Position numbers and translations under genes: made by a program | Shown here: piece by piece, positions 1 through 7,161 of the stretch | Position numbering within the stretch: the first letter of the stretch is position 1 | Layout of the letters: every line of letters starts with the position of its first letter | Source: Candidatus Aminicenantota bacterium | GTDB lineage: Bacteria; Acidobacteriota; Aminicenantia; UBA2199 | Direction: 5' to 3' | Assembly: GCA_030671465.1 (NCBI GenBank) | Contig: DAOVIP010000004.1 | Span: forward strand, 1-15,330 | Length of the DNA stretch: 15,330 nucleotides | Notes under the pieces: generated by a model | What the model saw: the letters and a program-made list of their open reading frames with translations, nothing else | Told to the model about the DNA's origin: nothing | Databases searched by the model: none

Positions 1-347
1 GCAGCATTGATCTTTTCAGCAAACTGAGCGAGATCTCCGGTATCACCCACCCCGGCATCTGCGGACAGGTTTTTGACAGTGGGCTGGGGACCGGTCCAGA
101 TAATATCATCAACCGTAAAATCATTTCCAAATATATAATCCCGGTCTTCATCAATATCGATAACCCCGTCGAAACCGGGTAGATCAAGCCCGAAATAATA
201 AAGAAAGCTGCTGTCCTGCCTGAAATGATAGGGATTGGCAGGATAGTTCATGGCACTCTCACGATTTCCCGGAAAAACAACCAAACCGGAATCCAGCTGC
301 TCTTTCAGTTTCTTTCTTCTTTCAAGGTAGATATCTTTTGCAAACAT
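1..347 (-). CDS. pepP: Xaa-Pro aminopeptidase (aminopeptidase P, M24B), N-terminal part, cut by window start
   Basis: This gene encodes the N-terminal 115 residues of an Xaa-Pro aminopeptidase, a cytosolic metallopeptidase that removes an N-terminal residue preceding proline. The product starts MFAKDIYLERRKKL. It carries hallmarks of the aminopeptidase P N-terminal domain: PGNRESAMNYPANPYHFRQD at about residues 26-45, followed by SSFLYYFGLDLPG and, further on, FGNDFTVDDIIWTGPQP. The catalytic 'pita-bread' domain with the metal ligands lies outside the window, so catalytic competence cannot be judged. The start at 347 is supported by an AAAGGAG ribosome binding site about 9 bases upstream. The gene lies 71 bases downstream of rlmH and has its own plausible promoter, so it may be transcribed both from that promoter and by read-through from the ribosome cluster. 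Family assignment is confident. The exact subtype (PepP versus PepQ) rests on the N-terminal domain alone. Confidence 0.88.
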   Translation of the reverse strand, partial: MFAKDIYLERRKKLKEQLDSGLVVFPGNRESAMNYPANPYHFRQDSSFLYYFGLDLPGFDGVIDIDEDRDYIFGNDFTVDDIIWTGPQPTVKNLSADAGVGDTGDLAQFAEKINA

Positions 348-376
348 TTTTCAATCTCCTTTTCTGATTAAACATC

Positions 377-405
377 ATCATACAAAAGAATCAATCGTAA
401 ATCAA
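377..405 (-). promoter_or_regulatory. sigma70-type promoter upstream of pepP
   Basis: On the minus strand, TTGATT (400-405) and TATGAT (377-382) are separated by exactly 17 bases. This lies in the 71-base gap between rlmH and pepP. Transcription would start near 370 and give a leader of about 23 bases containing the AAAGGAG site. The call is by consensus match only. Confidence 0.55.
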
Positions 406-418
406 TGCAGAAATTTAA

Positions 419-883
419 TCAGCGGTGATAGGTAATCCCTTTCAGAATGGTCATGGCCCGGTAGAGCTGCTCCAGAAAAACAATCCTGAAAATATCATGG
501 GAAAAGGTCATTTTGGAAAAGGATAATTTCAAATCTATATGTTCATCCAGAACCGAAGATAATCCGGAAAATCCCCCGATTAAAAAAACGATACGGCCCC
601 GGGCCCGGGTAATTTCGCGGGATAAAAATCCGGCAAACTCGGTAGAACTCATCTGCCTGCCCCTTTCATCCAGACTAATGACAAAATCATCACGTTTCAG
701 ATGTTTTTGAATCTTTACTGCCTCTTTTTCTTTAACCAGGCGTTCATCTGTTAAGCCGATATCTTTCAGCTGGGTGAGGGTAAATTTAAAAAATCCATTA
801 ATCCGCTTAACGAATTTTTGCTCAACAGGATTTAATTCCTTGAATTTAAGACCTCCGATACAGATCAGCTCAATCATTCTCAT
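419..883 (-). CDS. rlmH: 23S rRNA (pseudouridine1915-N3)-methyltransferase RlmH
   Basis: RlmH is a SPOUT-class methyltransferase that methylates N3 of pseudouridine 1915 in helix 69 of 23S rRNA, using S-adenosylmethionine on assembled 70S ribosomes. The 154-residue product has the usual family length and motifs: LDERG at 71-75 followed by QMSSTEFAGFL, the SAM-knot glycine segment FLIGGFSG at 100-107, and the C-terminal signature LSFSKMTFSH at 120-129, then LEQLYRA (137-143) and a terminal YHR. The glycine segment is commonly FVIGGADG in relatives, so FSG is a mild variation. The start overlaps the end of the sigma54-activator-like gene by 14 bases and has no Shine-Dalgarno sequence, which suggests translational coupling. 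A second ATG at 877 (starting MIELICIGG) is an equally plausible start. This is the last gene of the overlapping obg-nadD-rsfS-activator-rlmH run. Confidence 0.95.
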   Translation of the reverse strand: MRMIELICIGGLKFKELNPVEQKFVKRINGFFKFTLTQLKDIGLTDERLVKEKEAVKIQKHLKRDDFVISLDERGRQMSSTEFAGFLSREITRARGRIVFLIGGFSGLSSVLDEHIDLKLSFSKMTFSHDIFRIVFLEQLYRAMTILKGITYHR

Positions 884-1790
884 ATTTTTTCAATTTATTG
901 TACAGGGATTTTCTGGAAATCTTCAGTATATCGGCCACCCTTACCTTGCTGCGGTATTTCTTCAACAGGAATAAAATATACTTCTTCTCCATTTCAGATA
1001 GAGGCATATCGGAAATTTTCACACTCTCCAGCAAATCACCAGAATGTCGATGCAGGCTGTAAATACCTTCATCATCCAGTTTCGATCCGACCACAGACAG
1101 GTTGTGGATAAAATTTTCAATTTCCCGGATATTGCCAGTCCAGCGGTATGATTTGAGGCCTTTCATGCCTTCAGGACTGATATTGACCTGCAATCCCGCC
1201 CTTCGGGCGAAAAACAAGACCAGAGGGAGGATATCGTTCTTTCTCTCTCTCAGAGGCGGGACATGGATTTTGTAGGATGATATCCGGAAAAACAGATCCT
1301 GGCGGAATTCACCCCTCCTGACTTTATCCTCGATGTCCTCATCGGCTGAAAAAACAAATCGGGCCGGGATATCGGTTTCACGGTTTGAACCCAGAGGAAA
1401 ATATTTTTTTCTCTCGATGATCCTCAACAGCCGGGACTGCAAGTTGAGGCTCAGCAAATCGATCTGGTTTAAAAATAAGATTCCCTCCCCGGCCTGCTTC
1501 CATTTGCCTTCATAATTCCGGCTGGCCCCGGTAAAGGCGCCGCGCCTGTATCCAAACCACTCACTCTCCAGCAGGGTTTCCGGAACATCACCGCAATGTA
1601 AATTCAGGATGTTGTTGAAATGACTGAATTCAGACAGATAATAAACCCAAAAATCCTTACCCACACCGGTTTCGCCGAAAATCAGCACATTGGTGGCCAG
1701 GTCAGCGATTTTTTCAATCTTTTTTTTAACCCCCAGGGATTCCTTATCTTTTAAATTGTTAATCCCGGTAAAAATAATATCTCTTTCCAT
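870..1790 (-). CDS. sigma54-activator-like AAA+ protein with Fis-type HTH and altered Walker B
   Basis: The product (306 residues) resembles the central AAA+ domain plus DNA-binding domain of NtrC-family sigma54 activators, with no receiver or other sensory domain. Visible in order are Walker A GETGVGKD (39-46), the sigma54-contact loop GAFTGA (84-89), Walker B region GILFLNQI (103-110), arginine fingers in FRQDLFFR (R163, R169), PPLRERKNDI, sensor II GNIREIEN (219-226), and a C-terminal Fis-like helix-turn-helix (about 282-303). Most activators have Asp-Glu in Walker B; here the codons at 1464-1469 read AAC CAG, giving Asn108-Gln109. The usual ATN of sensor I is SAD (148-150). ATP hydrolysis is therefore doubtful while sigma54 contact is preserved. 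I chose the ATG at 1790, where homology begins; an ATG at 1844 would add 18 residues lying entirely inside rsfS. Even so the gene overlaps rsfS by 32 bases and rlmH by 14. Its targets are unknown. Confidence 0.85.
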   Translation of the reverse strand: MERDIIFTGINNLKDKESLGVKKKIEKIADLATNVLIFGETGVGKDFWVYYLSEFSHFNNILNLHCGDVPETLLESEWFGYRRGAFTGASRNYEGKWKQAGEGILFLNQIDLLSLNLQSRLLRIIERKKYFPLGSNRETDIPARFVFSADEDIEDKVRRGEFRQDLFFRISSYKIHVPPLRERKNDILPLVLFFARRAGLQVNISPEGMKGLKSYRWTGNIREIENFIHNLSVVGSKLDDEGIYSLHRHSGDLLESVKISDMPLSEMEKKYILFLLKKYRSKVRVADILKISRKSLYNKLKKYEND

Positions 1791-2154
1791 CCATCCATAA
1801 TTTTTCCAGAGAATACTTTTCTCTGTTTTCCGGAGAAAAAACATGAATTACAAAATCGATGTAATCCAGAAGGATCCAATCGGTATTGTTTTCCCCTTCA
1901 ACACCGAAGGCTTTCCGGTGGTATTCTTTTCTTAACTGTTTCTGGACCTCATCGGATATGGCTTTGTTCTGGCGTGATGAGTTCCCGTTGCAAATAACCA
2001 TAAAGTCAGTTATATCACTTATCCCTTTCAATTTCAACACCATGGTTTTTTCACCTTTTTTATCCAGTATAATAGAAACCACGCGTTTGATTACCGGGGG
2101 GATCTTGCGCTTTTTCAAATCCTCGGTAATAAACTTATAATCGTTAAGATCCAT
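1759..2154 (-). CDS. rsfS: Ribosomal silencing factor RsfS (Iojap/DUF143 family)
   Basis: RsfS binds ribosomal protein uL14 on the 50S subunit and blocks joining with 30S, shutting down translation during starvation or stationary phase. The 131-residue product has typical length and the conserved core: an LKGISDITDFMVICNGNSSR stretch beginning near residue 42, then KAISDEV, GEN..DWILLDYIDFVIHVF in the middle, and the C-terminal REKYSLEKLW. Its ATG at 2154 overlaps the stop of nadD by 11 bases. An AGGAG sequence lies about 10 bases upstream, a little far but usable. NadD-RsfS adjacency is a common bacterial arrangement, which supports both calls. The 3' end runs 32 bases into the activator-like gene. 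Confidence 0.95.
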   Translation of the reverse strand: MDLNDYKFITEDLKKRKIPPVIKRVVSIILDKKGEKTMVLKLKGISDITDFMVICNGNSSRQNKAISDEVQKQLRKEYHRKAFGVEGENNTDWILLDYIDFVIHVFSPENREKYSLEKLWMDGKRYYFYRD

Positions 2155-2785
2155 ACAAATTATTCTCCTCTATGAGTTTCATGACCTCCTCAGGTACCAA
2201 TTGAACAACCGGCTGGTTTAAGCGGATCTGTTTCCGAATCCGGGTTGAAGACAACTGGAGTTGTGGAGATTCATAGGCATAAATATAAACACCCGGTAAA
2301 TCAAGGGTGAATCCGGCATTGAGACAGCAGGGGATATCTTCTGCCATCAGCAAATCCTGCACTTTCTGGAGATGAGGAAGTTTCCTCAATAGTACAATAA
2401 AAAAGACCGACTGTAGAAGCTGGCGGTAGTTCTTCCAGGATTTGATTTTCAGAAAGCCCTCACTGCCCGAAATGAAGTAAAACAATTTCTCTGGATAGGC
2501 TTTTTTCAATATCTGAATGGTTTTAATGGTCCAGGACGGTCTTGATCGCTTCATTTCAACATCACAGGAAACCAACCCGGGAAATGGAACCAGGGCCCGG
2601 TCCAGCATTTTCCAACGGATTCGGGCCGGTGTGCGAACAATACTTTGCTTATGCGGCGGATTTGCCGACAGGACATACAGAATCTGTTCCAGATCAAAGG
2701 CCTCTAAAACCTTCAGACCGATTTCAATATGCCCGTTATGAACCGGATTGAATGTTCCCCCTAATAATCCAATTTTATTTTTCAT
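2144..2785 (-). CDS. nadD: Nicotinate-nucleotide adenylyltransferase NadD
   Basis: NadD transfers AMP from ATP to nicotinate mononucleotide to make deamido-NAD, a step shared by de novo and salvage NAD synthesis. The 213-residue product starts with the nucleotidyltransferase signature GGTFNPVHNGH (9-19), containing the HxGH motif (H16, H19). It has NPPHK near residue 43 and the C-terminal SSTRIR motif (about 179-184) that contacts ATP phosphates. Length matches the family. The ATG at 2785 overlaps the obg stop by 11 bases with no clear Shine-Dalgarno sequence, so translation is probably coupled. The downstream overlap with rsfS is also 11 bases. Nothing is missing from the active site as far as can be read. 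Confidence 0.96.
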   Translation of the reverse strand: MKNKIGLLGGTFNPVHNGHIEIGLKVLEAFDLEQILYVLSANPPHKQSIVRTPARIRWKMLDRALVPFPGLVSCDVEMKRSRPSWTIKTIQILKKAYPEKLFYFISGSEGFLKIKSWKNYRQLLQSVFFIVLLRKLPHLQKVQDLLMAEDIPCCLNAGFTLDLPGVYIYAYESPQLQLSSTRIRKQIRLNQPVVQLVPEEVMKLIEENNLYGS

Positions 2786-3776
2786 GAAAGTATCCGAATA
2801 TCTTTTTTTTGAGGCTATCCAGGTTAATGCCCTTCAGTGCCGAAATCTCAACATAATCGATTTTGATCTGCCTGCAAAGCTTTTTCAATTCATCGACGCT
2901 CTCTCTGCTTTTCTCAGCGATCAGGTCGATCTTATTGCCCACCACCATGAATTTTTTGGCGTTTAAACTGGTTTTATACAACTTCAGTTCATTTCGAAGG
3001 ACTTCAAATGTCTCCAGCGGTGAAGGAAATGAATCCACTGACAGGTCAATCAAGAAAACCAGCAATTTATTTCTCTCGATGTGTCTCAGAAAATCTTGTC
3101 CCATACCTTCACCCCGGTGGGCGCCTTCAATGATCCCGGGAATATCGGCCATCACCAGGCTGTTATAGCCATTATAAACCACCCCGAGATGGGGGATCAG
3201 GGTCGTAAAGGGGTAATCGGCGATTTTGGGTTTAGCAGCACTGACTTTTGAAATCAGGGTAGATTTCCCGGCATTGGGAAGCCCGACCAGTCCGGCAAAG
3301 GCAATCAATTTCAATTCCAGGATCACCTTTATGGTTTCTCCCTTGCCGCCGGGTTCGGCGATCCGGGGGGTTTGATGGCGTGCAGACTTGAAATGGGTAT
3401 TCCCCCGCCCCCCCTTACCACCACGGGCCACTTCCCATTCAATGGCTTCCCGGTCAAAATCAAATATCAATTTTTCATCCGGATAGGTTTTGACCACTGT
3501 GCCGGCCGGGATAGTCAGGATTTCATTTTGACCATTTTTCCCACTCTTTTTTGCTCCGCTCCCATGTCTGCCTTTGGGAGATCTGACAATATTCCGAAAT
3601 TTAAAATCCACCAGCGAATGTTTTCCCGATTTGCTGATCAAAATGATACTGCCGCCATCTCCGCCGTCACCTCCATCGGGTCCACCTTTGGGGACAAATT
3701 TTTCCCGGCGGAAACTGATACACCCATTGCCGCCATCACCGGCTATAAAGGTTACTACTGCCCTGTCAACAAACAT
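2775..3776 (-). CDS. obg: GTPase ObgE/CgtA
   Basis: Obg is an essential GTPase that acts in late 50S subunit assembly and stress signalling. The 333-residue product has the glycine-rich Obg domain (about 1-157, beginning MFVDRAVVTF and including KGGPDGGDGGDGG), then a TRAFAC-type G domain. Its G motifs are G1 GLPNAGKS (165-172), the G2 region YPFTTL (188-193), G3 DIPG (211-214), G4 NKID (281-284) and G5 SALKG (312-316). It ends right after the G domain, so it lacks both the acidic tail of gammaproteobacterial Obg and the OCT domain of many Gram-positive forms. The ATG at 3776 has only an AT-rich, weak ribosome binding site. A 118-base gap separates it from rpmA upstream. The order rplU-rpmA-obg is widely conserved in bacteria, so co-transcription is likely. 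Confidence 0.97.
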   Translation of the reverse strand: MFVDRAVVTFIAGDGGNGCISFRREKFVPKGGPDGGDGGDGGSIILISKSGKHSLVDFKFRNIVRSPKGRHGSGAKKSGKNGQNEILTIPAGTVVKTYPDEKLIFDFDREAIEWEVARGGKGGRGNTHFKSARHQTPRIAEPGGKGETIKVILELKLIAFAGLVGLPNAGKSTLISKVSAAKPKIADYPFTTLIPHLGVVYNGYNSLVMADIPGIIEGAHRGEGMGQDFLRHIERNKLLVFLIDLSVDSFPSPLETFEVLRNELKLYKTSLNAKKFMVVGNKIDLIAEKSRESVDELKKLCRQIKIDYVEISALKGINLDSLKKKIFGYFHEK

Positions 3777-3844
3777 TAATTAAAATTTACCGATAGCCCT
3801 GAAGAAAACGGCTTCTTTATATTCAAGGAATTCAGTTATTGATA

Positions 3845-3859
3845 GCTTCGGACCGAAGC
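3845..3859. repeat. 15-base perfect inverted repeat between rpmA and obg
   Basis: GCTTCGG and CCGAAGC flank a single central base, so the transcript could form a hairpin of 5 to 6 base pairs. It lies in the 118-base non-coding gap downstream of rpmA. No T-run follows it on the minus strand, so it is not a standard intrinsic terminator. It may be an RNA processing or attenuation element, or a protein-binding site. Confidence 0.45.
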
Positions 3860-3894
3860 GGGAATGAGAGGAAACTGGCTTGAAAAACAAAAAA

Positions 3895-4146
3895 CTATTT
3901 GGGTTCAATCTCCACAAACCGTTTGTTTTTGCGGTGTAAAAATCTGACATTACCCGGAATCAGGGCAAAGAGCGTCTTGTCCTTTCCCATGCCCACATTT
4001 TTGCCCGGATTAAATTTGGTTCCCCGCTGTCTGAGAATGATCGCACCGGCACTAATCTGTTCGCCTCCATACTTCTTTACCCCCAATCGCTTGGAGATAC
4101 TATCGCGTCCATTTCGAGCACTTCCGGCTGATTTTTTGTGTGCCAT
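3895..4146 (-). CDS. rpmA: Large ribosomal subunit protein bL27
   Basis: bL27 is a 50S protein whose N-terminal tail reaches the peptidyl-transferase centre. The 83-residue product is near the usual length of about 85 and starts [16 protein letters not shown], then [11 protein letters not shown], with [15 protein letters not shown] in the centre. The N-terminus is the mature form and carries no Firmicutes-type cleavable extension. Start and stop are tightly linked to rplU: the sequence TAATG contains both the rplU stop and the rpmA start, a one-base overlap. The ribosome binding site (AAAGGAG) is formed by the last lysine and glutamate codons of the rplU tail. Confidence 0.98.
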   Translation of the reverse strand: MAHKKSAGSARNGRDSISKRLGVKKYGGEQISAGAIILRQRGTKFNPGKNVGMGKDKTLFALIPGNVRFLHRKNKRFVEIEPK

Positions 4147-4646
4147 TATTTCTTCTCCTTTCCTTTAGCGGCAGGCGGCTTTTTCGTGGGTGCGGTTTTT
4201 TTCGGGGCCGGTGAGACAGATTTTTTGGCCGCGGGCCGAGATTTAGAAGGTTTTGCAGTACCGGTTTTGGCCCTGGTTTTGATCTCAGGTTTCGGTGCCG
4301 CTGTCGTTTCTTTCGGCCCGGTGGACTTGCCAATCTCAATTTTTTCTATTTTTAAGCGGTGCAGCATCTGCCGGTGACCCTGGGTCCGCTTGTATCCCTT
4401 TTTTGATTTTTTCTTGAAAATGATGACCTTGGGCGATTTAAATGCTTCCAGAATCCTGGCCTCTATATTGCCGTTTTCTACATAAGGCTGTCCCAGATGC
4501 AGATCGTTATCCCTGATCAGCAGTACTTCCTTAAAGTTGACCTGGTTCTCCTTGGATATCATATTTTCATCAATATGTTCCACTTCGATGATATCGCCTT
4601 CTTCAACTTTGTACTGTTTTCCGCCTGTTTCGAGAATTGCAAACAT
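4146..4646 (-). CDS. rplU: Large ribosomal subunit protein bL21 with long basic C-terminal tail
   Basis: bL21 binds 23S rRNA early in 50S assembly. Residues 1-106 are a normal bL21: [18 protein letters not shown], then FKEVLLIRD and the rRNA-binding [16 protein letters not shown] before KIEKIEIG. The usual protein stops near residue 103. Here about 60 further residues follow (107-166), made almost only of Lys, Ala, Pro, Thr and Ser, as in histone H1-like tails. The tail is in frame with no internal stop and carries the rpmA ribosome binding site, so it is not a simple frameshift artefact. The ATG at 4646 has a GGAG site about 9 bases upstream. This is the first gene of the cluster, directly behind a near-consensus promoter. 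Confidence 0.96.
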   Translation of the reverse strand: MFAILETGGKQYKVEEGDIIEVEHIDENMISKENQVNFKEVLLIRDNDLHLGQPYVENGNIEARILEAFKSPKVIIFKKKSKKGYKRTQGHRQMLHRLKIEKIEIGKSTGPKETTAAPKPEIKTRAKTGTAKPSKSRPAAKKSVSPAPKKTAPTKKPPAAKGKEKK

Positions 4647-4675
4647 TTTTATTACTCCAACTAAAAATCTTCTTT

Positions 4676-4704
4676 TTTATAACACAAAACCGAGGATAAG
4701 TCAA
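4676..4704 (-). promoter_or_regulatory. sigma70-type promoter of the rplU-rpmA(-obg) cluster
   Basis: On the minus strand, TTGACT (4699-4704) and TATAAA (4676-4681) are separated by 17 bases. It lies in the 84-base gap between the beta-propeller stop and rplU. The predicted start is near 4669, giving a leader of only about 23 bases, too short for a structured ribosomal-protein leader. Confidence 0.72.
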
Positions 4705-4730
4705 TATCCGGATTCGTCTTTAACCGAACC

Positions 4731-7079
4731 CTACCCCGGGCAGACCACGGATTTTGGTTTTATGATAAAAAGTTTGCCGGAAAGAAAATCGCTGATCCAC
4801 AAACAGCCCTGGGTGTCCTGTAAGATCCGATTGATCCTGAACAGACCATCTCCAAATTGCCCCCTCACAAAAAAGGCCGTGTTATTGGTGTCAAAACTGG
4901 TTTCACCATAGGGATACCGCTCTTCATGGATTAAATGAAAGGTCCGGTTCTGAACCGAAAATGAGTGGATTTGCAATCGATCGGAACTGTGGGAAGTGAG
5001 GATCAGCTCTTTGCCGGAATCAAACAGGCCATCCGGCCTTCCCGGCCCCGGCAGGGGATACTTGACTGAATCCCCACCCGGAAACTGCAGGGTCCTTTCC
5101 TGGTGATTGATCACCACCAATTCATCCCCCCGGTAAATCAAATCCAGTGGTTTTTCTCCGGTTTCCAGCCGGGTGATGCTGAAATCAGCTTTATTTACCA
5201 CTGTAATGCTGTTGCTATCAAAATTACTGACCGCAATCCGTTCACGGTTGAAAGCAAGACCAACCGGAGTCAATCCCACCGGGCATCTGAACAAAACCTT
5301 CCGGCTATTCAGATCCAAGATTTGCAGGACGCCGGCTTCATCATCCCTCTCACCTACCCTCACCATATACAGCCAGTGGTGATCGGAATCATATTTCAAT
5401 ATTCTCTGGGTGGTTTCCCGGACAACCGTTTCATCCAGTTCCCAGCGCATATCTCCCTGGTTGGGACTTCTAATGGCATCGGGAAGGGAAATGACAAACT
5501 GTTTTTCCCGGCCCCAGTTGTTCTGAAGGGCATACAAAACCCCTGATCTGTCCACTGTTATCTGTTGGGCCATCCTGGGGATCCGGCGGTCGTAGAATTC
5601 AAAGGTCTCCGGGTGGACACCCAGAATCCCATTCTTGGCCCCCCAGATATAAACCACCGGCCAGTAAGCTTGATGGGGACCGTAGGCCAGACAGATATAG
5701 CCATCCGGCAGGGTAACGGCCCGGCCGGGATAATCGCAGGGAAGCCTTAAATATCGGGAGCTCCCATCCGGCTGTACTTCAGCAACAGAATCCTCGGAGT
5801 TAAAGACCAGAACGCCAGCCCGGTTTTTCAGGGCCACTGAATCCACCGGCGCCCAGCCGGTATACACTTTCCTGGTTTTAAAGCTCCGGGTATCCAGGAA
5901 GGTGACAGCAGATCCGAAAGAACCGTTTACCGCTGTGGCCCCAATGGGAATATATAAGTTTTGGTTGACCGGATTAAAACTCATGCTGAACATATGGGGA
6001 ATAATACCCAGATTCCGTATTCTTTTGGTTAATTTTCTCTGGCCCAGATCCAGCACATTGATTTCTCCATAGGCCCAGCTGGATACAAACAACTTCTGGT
6101 TATCCAAATCAATGGCAGAGGCATCATTGCCATAGGCCGGCATTTTGATCTCACTGACCTTTCCTCCCTGCTGGAAAGAAACCACGTGAACACTGGGATG
6201 ATTGTCATAGGGAATATAAACTTCATCCGTACGGGAGTTATAGTTGATTCCCACCGCTTCACTGAATTCGGGCAGGGTTACAGCCAGATCCCGGCCCCGG
6301 CGAATATCTATCTTGACTGCTTCAACCACTTTTCTTTTATCCGTTTCGATGACCAGATACAGACAATGGTTGTTTTGATTGTATGCCGCAAAATGCCAGC
6401 GGGCCCCTGGCTTTACCTTCAGTTTTCTCTCCTTTAAAATCCTCCCGGAAGGGGAGAAAACAAACAGCCTGGCACTGAATCCGTCAACCGCCACCCAGCT
6501 ATTCGATTTCCGGTCCCAGACCACCTTGCGAATGGGAGGTGGAGGGGTCTGATTCAGGTTCACCATGGTTTCCCGGTGAGATAGCCAGGCAAGAGTCCTG
6601 ATTTTTCCTGTTTGAAGCGACACCAAGACCAGGTTACGGCTGGATCTTCCTACCAGACAGGCATCTCCGCTGGCCTCATTGATGGCAACCATTTCAAACT
6701 GGTCATTGGTGGGGATGGTGATTGCCTTTTTCTTCTCCGGGATCACCACATGAAGGCAGCGGTTTCCAATCAGGTATATATGGCCGGTGGCAGAATCTAT
6801 TTGCAGTGCCTCATCTTTCAAATACTGGGGGATGCGGCTCCGGATGGGGATATTCAGTACCGAATGATCCCGGCCGTCAATCAAGGAGACAGAAGAGGTA
6901 TAGGTATGGGCCACAATGATTCTGTTTCTGATCGGATCTGACTTGACCAGCAGAGGGCCGGCCCCATTCACCTCAAGTCGGTATTCTGACAGGAAATCCA
7001 CCCGGGTAACTTCATAATCGGCCCCCAGAAAAACGCCTGTCATAATGGTGATCAAAAAAACGGATAATCGGATTCTCAT
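4731..7079 (-). CDS. Exported beta-propeller (YVTN-like repeat) protein of unknown function
   Basis: The product (782 residues from this start) begins with a typical signal peptide, MRIRLSVFLITIMTGVFLGA, probably cleaved after A20. It has no lipobox and no later membrane segment, so it is likely periplasmic or secreted. The rest is built of about 40-residue beta repeats of YVTN/propeller type. Examples are DPIRNRIIVAHTYTSSVSLI near residue 48, FNPVNQNLYIPIG in the middle, and FNRERIAVSNFDSNSITVV near the C-terminus. The size suggests two propellers. No catalytic motif was recognised. The ATG at 7079 has AGGAGG 4 bases upstream; an in-frame ATG at 7127 would put 16 extra residues before the signal peptide and is less likely. 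It follows the 416-residue membrane protein after 82 bases and is probably co-transcribed. Its role could be ligand binding or scaffolding, but this cannot be assigned. Confidence 0.8.
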   Translation of the reverse strand: MRIRLSVFLITIMTGVFLGADYEVTRVDFLSEYRLEVNGAGPLLVKSDPIRNRIIVAHTYTSSVSLIDGRDHSVLNIPIRSRIPQYLKDEALQIDSATGHIYLIGNRCLHVVIPEKKKAITIPTNDQFEMVAINEASGDACLVGRSSRNLVLVSLQTGKIRTLAWLSHRETMVNLNQTPPPPIRKVVWDRKSNSWVAVDGFSARLFVFSPSGRILKERKLKVKPGARWHFAAYNQNNHCLYLVIETDKRKVVEAVKIDIRRGRDLAVTLPEFSEAVGINYNSRTDEVYIPYDNHPSVHVVSFQQGGKVSEIKMPAYGNDASAIDLDNQKLFVSSWAYGEINVLDLGQRKLTKRIRNLGIIPHMFSMSFNPVNQNLYIPIGATAVNGSFGSAVTFLDTRSFKTRKVYTGWAPVDSVALKNRAGVLVFNSEDSVAEVQPDGSSRYLRLPCDYPGRAVTLPDGYICLAYGPHQAYWPVVYIWGAKNGILGVHPETFEFYDRRIPRMAQQITVDRSGVLYALQNNWGREKQFVISLPDAIRSPNQGDMRWELDETVVRETTQRILKYDSDHHWLYMVRVGERDDEAGVLQILDLNSRKVLFRCPVGLTPVGLAFNRERIAVSNFDSNSITVVNKADFSITRLETGEKPLDLIYRGDELVVINHQERTLQFPGGDSVKYPLPGPGRPDGLFDSGKELILTSHSSDRLQIHSFSVQNRTFHLIHEERYPYGETSFDTNNTAFFVRGQFGDGLFRINRILQDTQGCLWISDFLSGKLFIIKPKSVVCPG

Positions 7080-7161
7080 ATTGCCTCCTGCACTGATAAA
7101 AGTACCACAATCCATCACCCAATTCAATTGCTTTACAAGCCTGCGGGATTCCCCCGGTTGA

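Noticed and set aside
1791..1844. Upstream ATG at 1844 as start of the activator-like gene
   Set aside because: The 18 extra residues fall wholly within rsfS and have no similarity to the activator family, whose homology begins just after 1790.
3372..3779. 135-codon plus-strand open frame opposite obg
   Set aside because: It is antisense to the glycine-rich, stop-poor Obg domain, with no ribosome binding site and no family resemblance.
4100..4339. Arg/Pro-rich reading frame on the minus strand within rplU
   Set aside because: It is another frame of the repetitive Lys/Ala/Pro tail of bL21; its composition is a by-product of those codons and it lacks its own start signals.
7080..7127. Upstream ATG at 7127 as start of the beta-propeller gene
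   Set aside because: It would place 16 residues before a clean signal peptide, whereas the ATG at 7079 has AGGAGG directly upstream.
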